NCBI GenBank assembly: GCA_020073525.1
Contig: JAIQFA010000013.1
Coordinates: 24,579-88,578, forward strand
DNA length: 64,000 bases
Source: Terriglobia bacterium
GTDB lineage: Bacteria > Acidobacteriota > Terriglobia > Terriglobales > Acidobacteriaceae
Reading direction: 5' to 3'
The stretch's first letter is position 1. The number at the start of each line of letters is the position of its first letter. The notes below the pieces were generated by a model that was given only the letters and a program-made list of their open reading frames with translations, ran no database searches and was not told the DNA's origin. This document shows, one piece after another, positions 1-9,924 of this stretch. The translations under genes and the position numbers were made by a program.

Positions 1-89
1 TTAGCACAGCCGGTGCAATGCTTACAGAACCCTTTGCAGCAGCCGAAAGGCTCTATCTCGTACGCATTTGGCACACTCACTTCGTCGGC

Positions 90-449
90 TCACGGGTTCT
101 CTTCTGATGCTGACGCAGCCGTTTCCGGCTCCTGCGCCTTACTCCACCGCTGTAGTGCCATCAGCACAGGACGCAGTGTCGTTCCTTTGGCGGTGAGCTT
201 GTACTCCACCGTCGGCGGTATGGTGGGATATTGCGTGCGGTGGATGATCCCATCCGCCTGCAGCTGACGCAGTTCGTAAGTGAGAGTTCCGCGGTGAACC
301 CCGGGCAATAAGCGGCGCAACTCCCCGAAGCGCTTGGTGCCCCCAAAAAGATGGCAGATGATCTTTACCTTCCATTTCCCGGCGATCACGTCCACGCTCC
401 GCGCGAGGCCCGCTGCTTGGCAATCAAAGAGAGTTGACTTCACTTTCAT
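90..449 (-). CDS. HxlR-family winged-helix transcriptional regulator
   Basis: A 119-residue protein of typical HxlR size. The core reads GKWKVKIICHLFGGTKRFGEL, then LLPGVHRGTLTYELRQL and PPTVEYKLTAKG, which are the helix-turn-helix and wing signatures of the HxlR/MarR-like fold. Cys10 lies where many HxlR proteins carry a redox- or aldehyde-sensing cysteine. The open frame extends further upstream, but the ATG at 449 gives the family-length protein, and the extra N-terminal residues overlap the M16 gene and look non-coding. It lies just downstream of the M16 protease gene on the same strand. Its target genes cannot be told from this window; the family usually controls an adjacent or divergent gene, which would lie left of position 1. 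Confidence 0.85.
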   Translation of the reverse strand: MKVKSTLFDCQAAGLARSVDVIAGKWKVKIICHLFGGTKRFGELRRLLPGVHRGTLTYELRQLQADGIIHRTQYPTIPPTVEYKLTAKGTTLRPVLMALQRWSKAQEPETAASASEENP

Positions 450-483
450 GCCCAGACGTGAGGAACCTTGCTTCGAATTTTCC

Positions 484-3258
484 TCATCTGGCAACCCTTG
501 CGAAGTCGCCTGCGGAGACGAAGACCAGCTTGCTGGGGTCGATGAATTGCCGCATCGCCTGGGTGATCTCCCTCGGGTCGAGAGAGCGGATCTTGTTTTC
601 ATACCGCTCATCCCAGTGGAAGTCGCGCCCCACGAACAGGTAGTCCGCCAGGGTTCCGGCGATGCTTCCGTCATCCGATCGATCCACTTGCCGGGATTGC
701 AGGTATCCGGACTTCGCGGCTGTAAGTTCTTCTTCGGTGAACCCTTCCGCCAAGGCTCGCGACAATTCTTCTTCGACAGCTTTGGCTACCTTAGGTTCAT
801 TCTGGGGTGCCGTAATCGCCGATACTCGAAACGAGCCGGCCTTATCCAGCGAGTCAGCCTGGATGCCCGACTGTACGCCATAGCTCAGACCCTCTTTCTG
901 GCGAATGCGGGTGGCAAGCCGCGAATTGAGGAACCCGCCGCCCAACATGTAATTTCCAAGCACCAGGGCAGGGTAGCTGGGATCGTCATCCCTCAGCTCT
1001 AGGTTCGTGCCGGCAACGAAGACTGCATTTTCCTTGTCGGGGGTTTCGAAGGATTCTTTTTTGCCCGCGACAGGCTTGTAAATTCGCGGAACTCGTTCAT
1101 AAGCCGTTGGGCTCTTCCAGTTGCCGAATAGTTCCTTCATCAGCTTGGTGACGTCACTCTGGTCAAAGTCGCCCACGAAGGCCGCTTCCGCCGAACCGAT
1201 GCCGTAGAAACCCCGGTAGAACTTCTTGACGTTGTCGAGCGTCGTCGCCTTCACTTGTTCCAATGACTCGTCGATGGTCGCGACATAGAGCACGTGGCCC
1301 GGTGGATACGGGGACAAGGCACGCCGCAGAGCAAGCCCGGCGATTGTGTTGGGCTCTGTTCGCGAACTCTCAATGCCTAATAGAGTTTGACGCTTGATCT
1401 CGTCGAATTCCTTCTCCGGGAAGATCGGCTGCTGCAAGACCTCTGCGGCCAGACGCAGCGCCACCGGCAAATGCTCTCGATCGGTGAGGATGGAAACATT
1501 GACACCCGTAGCACCGCCTCGGACCGACATCTGGGTCTTGCTTTCCGTCAGGGCGTCCCGCAACTGGGTCATGTCGTGCTTGGCCGTCCCCCGCATCAGC
1601 AGACTCCCGGCGAACTGGGCGGCAAACACCTTGTCTCTAAGCGATTTCTCGTTCCCAAAGTGAATCTGGAAGACAACGTTCACTAGGTTGCCCCGGGTCT
1701 TCTTGGGCAGAAAGGCCAGCTTGATCGCTCCCACCGAAGTCCGAGTGGTTCGGGCTTCGATATTCGCTGGTGTGAATTCGAACTGCTCCCCCGCCGACGC
1801 CGCTTTGTCGCCCGTGTACCCTTTCAGCACCGTCGCGTAGTCTGGCACCGTGGGGATCGCTGCCCTCACCGGCTTTTCTTCCGGAATGAACGTGCCTATC
1901 GTCAGGTTGGATGGAATCAGGTACTGCGTCGCTACCCGTTGGAGGTCCTGCAGCGAGACCTTCTTCGTCTGGTCGCGTTCCCAGAAAAGCAGCCGCCAAT
2001 CTCCCACGGCTACGGCTTCGCTGAGGTTTCCGCCAAGCGTTGGTGCATCGGTCATCGCCTTCTCAAAGAAATCCAGATAACGGGCGCGGGCACGGTCGAG
2101 CTCGGCTTGTGTGATCGGGTCACTGGGAATGCCCTGCGCAACCTTGAGCAGCTCTTCGCGGGCCGCCTGCAGGTTGCCATCCTTCGGCACCATCGCAAAG
2201 AACTGCATGGTTCCCGGATCGTGCATACTGGCCAGCTGGGCCCCCGCCCGGACTGCCAGTTTGGTATCCACCAATCGCTTCCGCAGTCGGCCCGACGCAG
2301 AATCCGAAAGAATATCGGTCAGCATGTTTAGCGCGATCGTATCCAGGTGTCCGTCGGGAGGTATGTGGTAAGCCGCAATGACGGCCTGCATGTCACCCAC
2401 GCGTCGCAGTTCAACTTCCCGTTGTCCATCCTGGGTTGGCTCTTCTGTGTATGGTTGAGGAACTGTGCGCGTGGGTTTCGGGATGGAGCCAAACTTCTGC
2501 TGGATGAGCGACAGCGTCTTGCCCTCATCGAATTTCCCGGCGACGATCAGCACCGCATTATCTGGTTGGTAATAAGTCTTGTAGAACGCCTGCAAGTGCT
2601 CAATCGGCACCTTCTCGATGTCCGACCGTGCCCCGATGGTCGGGTGGCTGTAGTTGTGCCAGATATATGCCGTCTCCAGTACGCGCTCACTCAGAACTGT
2701 GATTGGGTTGTTCTCCCCACTCTCAAACTCGTTGCGCACGACCGTCATCTCGCTATCGAGATCCTTCTTCGCGATAAACGAATTCACCATGCGGTCCGCT
2801 TCAAGACTGAGCGCCCAGTCCAAATTTTCGTCTGTGGCTGCGAAGGCCTCAAAATAGTTCGTCCGATCGGTATTGGTCGTTCCATTCGGCTGGGCGCCAT
2901 GCTTCGATAGTTCATCCGGAACGTTGGGATGAGACGGCGTTCCCTTGAACATCAAGTGCTCCAGCAGATGGGCCATGCCGGTCTCGCCGTAGCTTTCGTT
3001 GCGCGAGCCTACAAGGTACGTGATGTTCACGTACGCGACCGGCTTCGAGGAATCCGGAACGGACAGCACCCGAAGTCCATTCGAGAGCTGGTACTCGGTC
3101 ACTCCTTCAACCGACGTGATCCTCTCAACACCCGAGGGAAGGACCGGGAGGTCCTGCGCCGAGAGCGCCACCGCGGAAAGAAAAAACGCGAACAGTACGA
3201 CGAAGATTCTTCTGAACTTGGCAAGGTCACTGTGAGCTGCTGGGCTGACTGTGTTCAC
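484..3258 (-). CDS. M16 family zinc metallopeptidase, secreted
   Basis: A 924-residue protein with the double-domain layout of bacterial M16 (pitrilysin/insulinase-like) peptidases. A GTG start preceded by a purine-rich stretch gives an N-terminal signal peptide (hydrophobic residues 18-34, ending ALSAQ), so it is likely periplasmic. The inverted zinc motif HLLEH is at residues 97-101, with the third ligand probably Glu177 in RNEFE. The C-terminal half repeats the fold (residues about 510-920) without a zinc motif and should be the inactive half of the clamshell. The R/Y substrate-binding pair typical of M16 is suggested by the GLSYGVQSG segment near residue 810. Such enzymes degrade peptides of a few tens of residues. 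Its position beside S9 peptidases and TonB receptors fits a role in peptide scavenging, which is an inference. Confidence 0.9.
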   Translation of the reverse strand: MNTVSPAAHSDLAKFRRIFVVLFAFFLSAVALSAQDLPVLPSGVERITSVEGVTEYQLSNGLRVLSVPDSSKPVAYVNITYLVGSRNESYGETGMAHLLEHLMFKGTPSHPNVPDELSKHGAQPNGTTNTDRTNYFEAFAATDENLDWALSLEADRMVNSFIAKKDLDSEMTVVRNEFESGENNPITVLSERVLETAYIWHNYSHPTIGARSDIEKVPIEHLQAFYKTYYQPDNAVLIVAGKFDEGKTLSLIQQKFGSIPKPTRTVPQPYTEEPTQDGQREVELRRVGDMQAVIAAYHIPPDGHLDTIALNMLTDILSDSASGRLRKRLVDTKLAVRAGAQLASMHDPGTMQFFAMVPKDGNLQAAREELLKVAQGIPSDPITQAELDRARARYLDFFEKAMTDAPTLGGNLSEAVAVGDWRLLFWERDQTKKVSLQDLQRVATQYLIPSNLTIGTFIPEEKPVRAAIPTVPDYATVLKGYTGDKAASAGEQFEFTPANIEARTTRTSVGAIKLAFLPKKTRGNLVNVVFQIHFGNEKSLRDKVFAAQFAGSLLMRGTAKHDMTQLRDALTESKTQMSVRGGATGVNVSILTDREHLPVALRLAAEVLQQPIFPEKEFDEIKRQTLLGIESSRTEPNTIAGLALRRALSPYPPGHVLYVATIDESLEQVKATTLDNVKKFYRGFYGIGSAEAAFVGDFDQSDVTKLMKELFGNWKSPTAYERVPRIYKPVAGKKESFETPDKENAVFVAGTNLELRDDDPSYPALVLGNYMLGGGFLNSRLATRIRQKEGLSYGVQSGIQADSLDKAGSFRVSAITAPQNEPKVAKAVEEELSRALAEGFTEEELTAAKSGYLQSRQVDRSDDGSIAGTLADYLFVGRDFHWDERYENKIRSLDPREITQAMRQFIDPSKLVFVSAGDFARVAR

Positions 3259-3329
3259 TTCTTCTCATGTGTATCTGGGTGTCGGGAAACGGTGGCTTTC
3301 AGGTCTTCTTGATCTTTCGACTCTGCCGG

Positions 3330-4175
3330 CTAGAAGTTATTCTGGGAGACGCTTTCGAACGAACTGTCCCACTGGTATTCCTGTTCTTTGCTTTGTGGAG
3401 TCACGGTATAGCGCACGACCCAATGTCGCGGCAGCGTCAAACCCTCAACCGGGCGGAAGTCATCAAACCGCTCTTCCAGGGTCTGCTGGGTCTCGTCGGT
3501 TCCTTCCGAGGCCAATCCGGAGGAATTTCGGATCGTGAGCGTATAGACGGTCATCACATGGCGGTAGGTCGCTGGATCGAAATACAGATGGATGGACATC
3601 TCCTCGTTCGCACGGCTTTTTCCGGTCAGATACCTCAGGTCATGCAGCGGGCGGCCGTCGATCTTGTGCATTCCCTCATATTTGAGCTTTGCTCCGCTCT
3701 GGAACGCGTCCAGCAGAAGCCATCCGGTAGAGAGAGCGCCTCCAAACAGGCCATCGTGCAGCAGTTCATCGTGTAAATAAAGGAAGGTGCCGAGATTCGA
3801 CCGGCTGGTTGCATCGATCATCCCAACCATCACCTTCTGGCCATCGAAGACGAGCTGTTCCCCTGGATACTGCGACACGGCAAACTTGAAGGAGCATTTG
3901 AACTTATGCCCCTGGGAGACAACCGAGCTAGCCCCCTCGACATGAAGATTGCGATTGATGATTTCGCTGAAGACGACCTTCCCCTGTGACATCCGGGACT
4001 TGGCAGCCGCCCGGTTTTCCGGTGAACCGATGGATTGAAGATGTTTGGCAACCAGCTCTTCCGCGGAGATCTTCGCGTCCTTCGCGGATACCAGCGTCAC
4101 TGCGGCGAACACAACACCTAACACTTTCGCGGCGGCTCGAAGATTCGTTGTCACTGGTTCGGTTGGCCTAGGCAA
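3330..4175 (-). CDS. LolA-like periplasmic protein of unknown function
   Basis: A 281-residue protein with an apparent signal sequence (hydrophobic stretch at about residues 12-30, ending LVSAKD). The body, with AEELVAKHLQSIG, GQKVMVGM, YFDPATYRHVMTVY and FDDFRPVEGLTLPRHW, has the pattern of half-open beta-barrel proteins of the LolA/LolB/outer-membrane lipoprotein-sorting fold, which is common in Acidobacteria as stand-alone secreted proteins. The start is uncertain: the longest frame begins at a TTG (4175), a GTG lies at 4154, and neither has a clear Shine-Dalgarno sequence. It is 71 bases upstream of the M16 gene on the same strand, so the two may be co-transcribed. The substrate is unknown. 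Confidence 0.7.
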   Translation of the reverse strand: MPRPTEPVTTNLRAAAKVLGVVFAAVTLVSAKDAKISAEELVAKHLQSIGSPENRAAAKSRMSQGKVVFSEIINRNLHVEGASSVVSQGHKFKCSFKFAVSQYPGEQLVFDGQKVMVGMIDATSRSNLGTFLYLHDELLHDGLFGGALSTGWLLLDAFQSGAKLKYEGMHKIDGRPLHDLRYLTGKSRANEEMSIHLYFDPATYRHVMTVYTLTIRNSSGLASEGTDETQQTLEERFDDFRPVEGLTLPRHWVVRYTVTPQSKEQEYQWDSSFESVSQNNF

Positions 4176-4699
4176 TGTCAGCTGGGTAGAGCAATGGCTG
4201 GGTCAGTCTGGAAATCCGATGACAATTTCGCCGCTCCGCCAGCCCGCCGTGTGGGCAACACACTAACTCTTAGTAATACGCTGCAAACGAGGCTTTTGTA
4301 CCACCGCGTGTCGCCAATATTTTCGAAAATTAACTGGGTTTCGCCTCGTGATGGGCTCGGACATCCAGCGCCGCAGCGGAGGTCGACGATGTCAGAGGAC
4401 AATCGCGGATGGGTCGCGTCGATCGTTCTTCGCCATCGCCACGTGCACCGACTTCGTTGCCTCCGCTGCCCAATCGGGCGCTGGTTTCAACTCGGGCAAC
4501 GGCGAAACCTCTTTTCCAGCGGCCTTCACTGTACCGAGGACGGCCTGCTGCTCCGCGTTGTTCTTGTTGGCCTTGCCACCGATGCACGAATCGTTTTCAC
4601 TTTTTACGGTTCATTCAGGTACCCGCCTTTGCTCCGGCCAGCGACAACATGTACGTAGAGATGGAGTTGATGGCTGGTAGATCCCTCTTCACACGACGA
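4176..4699. other. Intergenic region, no gene seen
   Basis: 524 bases between the S9 peptidase stop and the LolA-like gene, both on the minus strand. Only short shadow frames occur here. A perfect 12-base palindrome ATTTTCGAAAAT lies at 4319-4330 in the most AT-rich stretch and could be part of a promoter or operator for the minus-strand genes to its left. No supported promoter or terminator was identified. Confidence 0.5.
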
Positions 4700-7459
4700 T
4701 CAATGAGCGGCCGAAGTGCGACTGATCTCGGGAGACGGAGCTCGTCCCAACGGATAAGAAATCCCGTCCTTCCACCAATCCGGCGCAGGAGCCCCTTTCA
4801 GAAAACAATTGAAAAACTGAAGCATTCTCATTTGTACGTCGTGTCCCGTCGCAGATTCCCCTTCGTATTGGATCCCAAGGTGGTCTTCCCGATGATATTG
4901 CAAAAGAACGACGTCTTTCTTCCCAAGTCGATGTAAGGCATTGAACATCTCCACTGCGTGATGGAACGGCACGGCGAAATCCTCGTCACCATGAATCATT
5001 AGCATCGGAGTGTTGATGCCTTCCGCATGAAACAGAGGAGAATTTCGAACATAGTCATTCCACCGCGTCCACCACGGTCCCCCGATGTAGGGCTGAAAGG
5101 TCTCATATGATTGTGGCTCGGGTAGTGAGTCCAGATATGGCTCCCGACCAGGCGTATAAAGGTCTCCATAGCCCGAAATCAAGTCGGTGAGTCCTGCCAT
5201 GGGCACTGCGGCGCTGAACATATTGGTACGCGACACGATAAAGTAAGTTTCATAGCCGCCGTGGGAGTGCCCAGTGATCCCGAGCCTGTTAGGATCAACT
5301 AATCCAGTCGCCTCGGCTGCTCTTACCGCTTCGGTAACTGACTCCAGTGCAGCTGCGCCCGGATCACCAAAGCGCGGGCGAATAGATGGCTTCAATAAAG
5401 CGTATCCATTCTCCAACCAAGGGTTCCCCGGCCAGACATATGTGTGTTGTCCGCCGTGCTCCTCGTAGATTTCTACAATGGTGGGATATCCGTGTTTGCC
5501 AATCGGCTTATCGATTGGCAAAATGAGCCGGGCTTCTAAGGCATCACCATGATTGGTCGTATACCGGAATACACGCTCGCCGGATGTGAAGGCAAGTCCG
5601 GAGTTTGCGAAGCTCAACTGCTTGGAGGGCCTCCACGATTCGTCAAGTACAAAATAGTTGGGATAGGACTGTGCGGTCGACCGAGTAGCGACATATACAT
5701 CCGCCATCGTGGCGCGCACGTAATTACTCATTCGTGCCGGCTCCCAATGGAGAATAACTGTCGTCCTAGTTTCTGGACTCCACCTCGCCATGCCCGATCG
5801 ACCGCTCGTCAGATCCTTTGCTGCAAAATATAGCGGGCGACTGAGGTCGACGTATTGCTGGTCATTTTGATCGCTAGAGCCCTGCACGGCAGAATCATAT
5901 TTCAGCAAATCATAGGAAATGTCGGCTCGGCGACCGTTTCCAGTTAAATTGATTCCAACTCCATGTTGGAGGGGAAGTGCCCAGATGTCGCGGTAATCCG
6001 ACAGGAGAATGTGGCGACCGTCTTTGGACCAGCCTTGCATGACGACAGTGGACCCACCATAGCCAGCACGTCGGCGGTTGCGGTCGCTGTCCGGCGCATA
6101 GAATCTGGTGGGAAGTCCTCGAGTCATGTTTCGAGTAACTCCTGTTTTCACTTCGTAAGCGTAATATTCTCCGTCCTCTTGATATACGACGAACGCTCCG
6201 TCAGGCGAGAGTAGAGGCCTGATATCGCTAGTGGCAAAATTGACATTGTCGACTTGAAGCCTCTTTTTGAGCATCCGGCGGCGCCCTGTTTCCAGATCCA
6301 CTAAATAGTAATCACGAAGTTCCATGCCGTTGGAGGTCGCTACATCGTAGGGCTTTTCGTCGAATGCAAGAGCAAACCGGCCTCTCTTTTGCGGCACAAG
6401 CGTAGCCAAGGATGGATCGGAGAGGACGATAGCATGGTCACTGAGGGTCGAGAACAAAGCCATGTAGTTCCGTGGTCTGTCTTCGAGAAAGGCCTTGGAA
6501 GCAGGAATGTGTGGATCTCGGGCGTTCCACAGAATCAGATTAGGGGTGACTTCCACGGCTGCCGTGGTTTTGGTTTGCGGTAAAGGTCGAATGCCGAAGT
6601 ACACACCGCTGTCGTTGTCGCGCCAGATTAACGGCGCATCGGGAACGGTGACGTACCCGGCAGGGAAACTCCGGTCGTCCGATTGAAAGCTCTGCTTGAT
6701 CAATGCCGCAGCGTCCAGCTTCGTAAAAACTTCAAGCGTATTGCCCCTGAATAGCGCCAACGCGGAGCCTCGATCTGACCACGTGAGATTTCGATACTCT
6801 TTCGCTGATGCATCGTCGAGATCGCGAGCGATACCGGTCGAAAGATCCTCAACGTGCAGCCCGGCGTCATCCGCCCATGCAAGACGAGTTCCCTGTCTGT
6901 TTTGCCCGTAAATTCGCACTCCGTGTTTGACACTTTGTTTTCCCGTACGAAGAGCTACGGTCGTGAGATCAAAACTCCCTTGCGCAGAATGGCCGCTTAG
7001 AACAATCTGTTCATCTGCGCCTCCCACAAATGCAGAATCGATAGCATCCTCGAATTCTGTTCGCGCGCCGGTTGCCACTCCGATCAAAACAGTCCTTGGA
7101 TACTTTGGAGTGGGGCTCTCGTTGCTATTCGACGCTTGAAAGGTGATCCACCGACCAGACGGAGACATTTTGAGATTTTCCGTTGAAGCAGAGGCTTCTC
7201 CGGCGATGTACTGCCGTTCGGCACTACCCATGGTGCTACGCACCACTACCGTCGCAAATCGGCTAGGGGGCGGATCTCCGAGGGGTGAAAGAACGTAAAC
7301 GAACCACTTCCCATCAGGTGCAAGCAGCGGAGTGGTAATCATGCTCAGCTGCTTCGCGTCGCTCCGCTTCGTGAGGTCCGCCTCCGTAGCTGCCAATGCT
7401 GCAGACGCTGCGAAGGTCGTCATTGTGACAAACAACATCCCTGTCATTGCAAGTCTCAT
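4700..7459 (-). CDS. S9 family (prolyl oligopeptidase-like) serine peptidase, secreted
   Basis: A 919-residue protein with a signal peptide (MRLAMTGMLFVTMTTFAAS...ALA). A long N-terminal region with repeated beta-propeller blades (LLAPDGKWFVYV, MSPSGRWITFQ, LLSPDGAFVVYQ) is followed by an alpha/beta hydrolase domain. The nucleophile is Ser732 in GITGHSHGGYE, the acid Asp827 in HGDEDFAVP and the base His860 in HREDH. The length and secreted nature resemble DPP-IV-like or glutamyl-type S9 enzymes rather than cytosolic POP. It lies 290 bases downstream of the module 1 Asp-box gene on the same strand, so it may be the last gene of that sigma/receptor module. It is distinct from the isopeptidase of module 3, which has GFSRT at the nucleophile. 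Confidence 0.92.
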   Translation of the reverse strand: MRLAMTGMLFVTMTTFAASAALAATEADLTKRSDAKQLSMITTPLLAPDGKWFVYVLSPLGDPPPSRFATVVVRSTMGSAERQYIAGEASASTENLKMSPSGRWITFQASNSNESPTPKYPRTVLIGVATGARTEFEDAIDSAFVGGADEQIVLSGHSAQGSFDLTTVALRTGKQSVKHGVRIYGQNRQGTRLAWADDAGLHVEDLSTGIARDLDDASAKEYRNLTWSDRGSALALFRGNTLEVFTKLDAAALIKQSFQSDDRSFPAGYVTVPDAPLIWRDNDSGVYFGIRPLPQTKTTAAVEVTPNLILWNARDPHIPASKAFLEDRPRNYMALFSTLSDHAIVLSDPSLATLVPQKRGRFALAFDEKPYDVATSNGMELRDYYLVDLETGRRRMLKKRLQVDNVNFATSDIRPLLSPDGAFVVYQEDGEYYAYEVKTGVTRNMTRGLPTRFYAPDSDRNRRRAGYGGSTVVMQGWSKDGRHILLSDYRDIWALPLQHGVGINLTGNGRRADISYDLLKYDSAVQGSSDQNDQQYVDLSRPLYFAAKDLTSGRSGMARWSPETRTTVILHWEPARMSNYVRATMADVYVATRSTAQSYPNYFVLDESWRPSKQLSFANSGLAFTSGERVFRYTTNHGDALEARLILPIDKPIGKHGYPTIVEIYEEHGGQHTYVWPGNPWLENGYALLKPSIRPRFGDPGAAALESVTEAVRAAEATGLVDPNRLGITGHSHGGYETYFIVSRTNMFSAAVPMAGLTDLISGYGDLYTPGREPYLDSLPEPQSYETFQPYIGGPWWTRWNDYVRNSPLFHAEGINTPMLMIHGDEDFAVPFHHAVEMFNALHRLGKKDVVLLQYHREDHLGIQYEGESATGHDVQMRMLQFFNCFLKGAPAPDWWKDGISYPLGRAPSPEISRTSAAH

Positions 7460-7748
7460 GGATTAGCTCAGTTGTACGTGGTCATGGGCAAATTCGCGTG
7501 CTCACGCATTTAGAACTCGGCGTGGGAATCAGTGGATGGACAGCTCGAACCTTATATTCGCGCCGAGATGACCCATCGCATTCTCTTGCTCATCGCTGAG
7601 GTGTTCGACTTGCTGGCCCATGGACCGGGCGTCACCGACCTGTGACGCTCGCCTTGAAGGCGGATCTTCAGTTTCGGAACTCTGATCAGCCGGGTGGTCT
7701 GAGGCTCAGGCCTGTTCGGGCATGGGCAGCAGCTTCCGTACGGAAGCA

Positions 7749-9656
7749 CTATTTATGCGGCTTGGCTCCTTGCGACTTAGTCGAATCAATCCGCGCCGTA
7801 ACCTTAAACTGGAAAATGGGAACTTGTATGGGATTCGGTGACTTGAGAAATTGGAGAATCCTATCCTCGCTACTGGCACCGGGTGTTAAAACCGAAAACC
7901 CTCCAAGGGCTTTCGAATAGTCGAATGCCGCTCCGGCGCCGGGCTCTCCGTTGTCGGCGCCACGCAGCGTCGCTGCGTTATTCAACTGCGTAATCGTGAG
8001 ACGTATTGGAGGATACAGAGTTAACGCAGACTTATTTTTGATACGAAGCGGCAGTTCTATCGTCCCCGGCGCTGCGAATTCCAGCATAGGATCGGCTTCC
8101 AATTGAATCTTGTCGCTCACGTCGGCATCTACGAGATCTGCGCCGAAATTAGTGCGCACTGATTCGTTCTCATCTTGGGACACTCGAACGGAGGCTGTCC
8201 ACAATTGATAGCTCCCCGTCCGACCATCTTTCCAAATCACATGAAAGAGTCCATCCGCATCGGCCGTCATTCCGTTGTATTCTTCATGAGTTTCTGACGC
8301 CAACAGAAATACTGTGTTGCCCTCGATCTCGGTGCCCGCAATGTTGCGATATTCCTGCGTTGGATCAGTTGCAACGGACGAAACGGCTACAGCGGGAAGG
8401 AATGATTTGCCACCGTCAACTGACGCCGCAAAGTAGCGGCTCACGCTCTCGTGCTCTTTAGTAGTCGTATCCCGTGTGTCATACCATGAGAGGGCGACTA
8501 CACCCGACTTATTTACGGCAATCGCGTGCGGTCCGAACTGCCCGCCGACAGCAGGCGAATCTACCTCGACAGGATTCGTCCACGTGCGGCCATGATCCGA
8601 GGATGAAGAGATTAGTAGTCTTGCCGGAGTGGAAGATTCTGATCCATCCATGAAGCGACTTTGGTTAGGCGAATAGCACCGGCTCATCCACGCGGCATAA
8701 ACCCTGTCTTTAGAGGGTCCATCCGAGTGGTCAATGGCATAAACGGGAGTAGCCCCCGTGGGGCAGTAGGGGCCGATGATTAGGCTGCCGTCGCTCAGTT
8801 TGAGGCGTGCTGGCGCGCTATAGCTTTTCCCACCGTCTTTCGAGGTCACATACCAGTACCCGATGCCGCCAGGGGCTCTCGGATCCATAACTATCTCGCT
8901 GAACGGAACAAATAATTCGCCGTCAGAAAAGACTGCCGGGTCGGAATTCAGTAACCCACGATCCCGGGTAGCGTGATTGTTCGCAACGTCGAAAGGTCCT
9001 TCCCATGTCTTGCCGCTATCCGTCGAGCGAAATACACAAATGTGATAATCCTTGATCTCCATTGTTGCGTGCGGATTGTGCAGCTGTGCGAAAGAGATGT
9101 AGATGTTCCCGCGAAACTTGCCTTTGCTTTGATCTACGGCCACTTTAGGTTGATCGAGAAATGGTCCTTCAATCAGAGATGGAACGCTCCATTTGAGGCC
9201 ACTGTCTTCCGAGCGATATATCGCAAGGTGTGTGATCGGATTTGCGTCTCCATTTAGGAGGAACGTTATGAAGTAGGCCGCACCGTTCGAGCCGTAGAAG
9301 GCCACTGGATCGCCTCCACCGTTTTCGTTTTCGACTTCAGGGTATTTGACTGGCATCCAGGTATATCCTGCATCTCGACTTCTGTAACCCCTCGTCTTCT
9401 GCGATTCCCCATCGCGCGTGAAAAGGATTCCTGACGCGAACAAATTTTTCGCGTTCCTGGGGTCAGCCGCAATTCGAGCCTCCGCGGAAGCGCCGCTCCT
9501 TTCTTTGCTCACCGCAGCATTGGGACCAACAACAACTTTCCACGCTTCGGTTTCGTTTTCGCGTGGCGCTGAGTAGCCCAGAGTCCAAGGGAGAGCGACG
9601 ATCGCCAGAACAAAGATGGTTTTCAGATTGTTTCCCAGTACCGGAAATGCTCGCAT
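7749..9656 (-). CDS. Secreted Asp-box (BNR/sialidase-fold) protein, module 1
   Basis: A 635-residue protein. The ATG at 9656 is chosen because AAAGGAG lies just before it and it yields a signal peptide (NNLKTIFVLAIVALPWTLGYS); the frame stays open 15 codons further up. Several Asp-box repeats of the S-x-D-x-G-x-x-W/F type are visible: YRSEDSGLKW, FRSTDSGKTW, TSKDGGKSY, SSDHGRTW and SVDGGKSF. This indicates a six-bladed beta-propeller of the exo-sialidase/BNR superfamily. A conserved C-terminal part of about 130 residues follows, similar to the same region of the paralogue at 16575-18497. Catalytic sialidase residues were not verified, so the substrate is open. It sits directly downstream of a TonB-dependent receptor, as in module 2. 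Confidence 0.85.
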   Translation of the reverse strand: MRAFPVLGNNLKTIFVLAIVALPWTLGYSAPRENETEAWKVVVGPNAAVSKERSGASAEARIAADPRNAKNLFASGILFTRDGESQKTRGYRSRDAGYTWMPVKYPEVENENGGGDPVAFYGSNGAAYFITFLLNGDANPITHLAIYRSEDSGLKWSVPSLIEGPFLDQPKVAVDQSKGKFRGNIYISFAQLHNPHATMEIKDYHICVFRSTDSGKTWEGPFDVANNHATRDRGLLNSDPAVFSDGELFVPFSEIVMDPRAPGGIGYWYVTSKDGGKSYSAPARLKLSDGSLIIGPYCPTGATPVYAIDHSDGPSKDRVYAAWMSRCYSPNQSRFMDGSESSTPARLLISSSSDHGRTWTNPVEVDSPAVGGQFGPHAIAVNKSGVVALSWYDTRDTTTKEHESVSRYFAASVDGGKSFLPAVAVSSVATDPTQEYRNIAGTEIEGNTVFLLASETHEEYNGMTADADGLFHVIWKDGRTGSYQLWTASVRVSQDENESVRTNFGADLVDADVSDKIQLEADPMLEFAAPGTIELPLRIKNKSALTLYPPIRLTITQLNNAATLRGADNGEPGAGAAFDYSKALGGFSVLTPGASSEDRILQFLKSPNPIQVPIFQFKVTARIDSTKSQGAKPHK

Positions 9657-9924
9657 TTCACTCCTTTGAATGCATGGTCGGAGCATCACGGCGCCAACCA
9701 TTTCCGAGTTGTCGTGCTCTGCTTTCGCGCAATTAAGGACTGCGCGACTGCGTGACGATTAGAATTGCAGCTTGAGAATCAATTGAAGCGAACGAGAACC
9801 GCATTCACGTTTAGCTGACAGATGGTGTATGCCATCCCATTCGGATCCGCCGCAACCTTCGATTCCGCGGCAAGAACTCTGTTCACAAGAACGAGCCGGG
9901 TGAATTGGCCGCTCCGGGCGATGG

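Noticed and set aside
4319..4330. 12-base palindrome ATTTTCGAAAAT as an operator
   Set aside because: Single copy, AT-rich context, and a 12-base palindrome is expected by chance several times in 64 kb.
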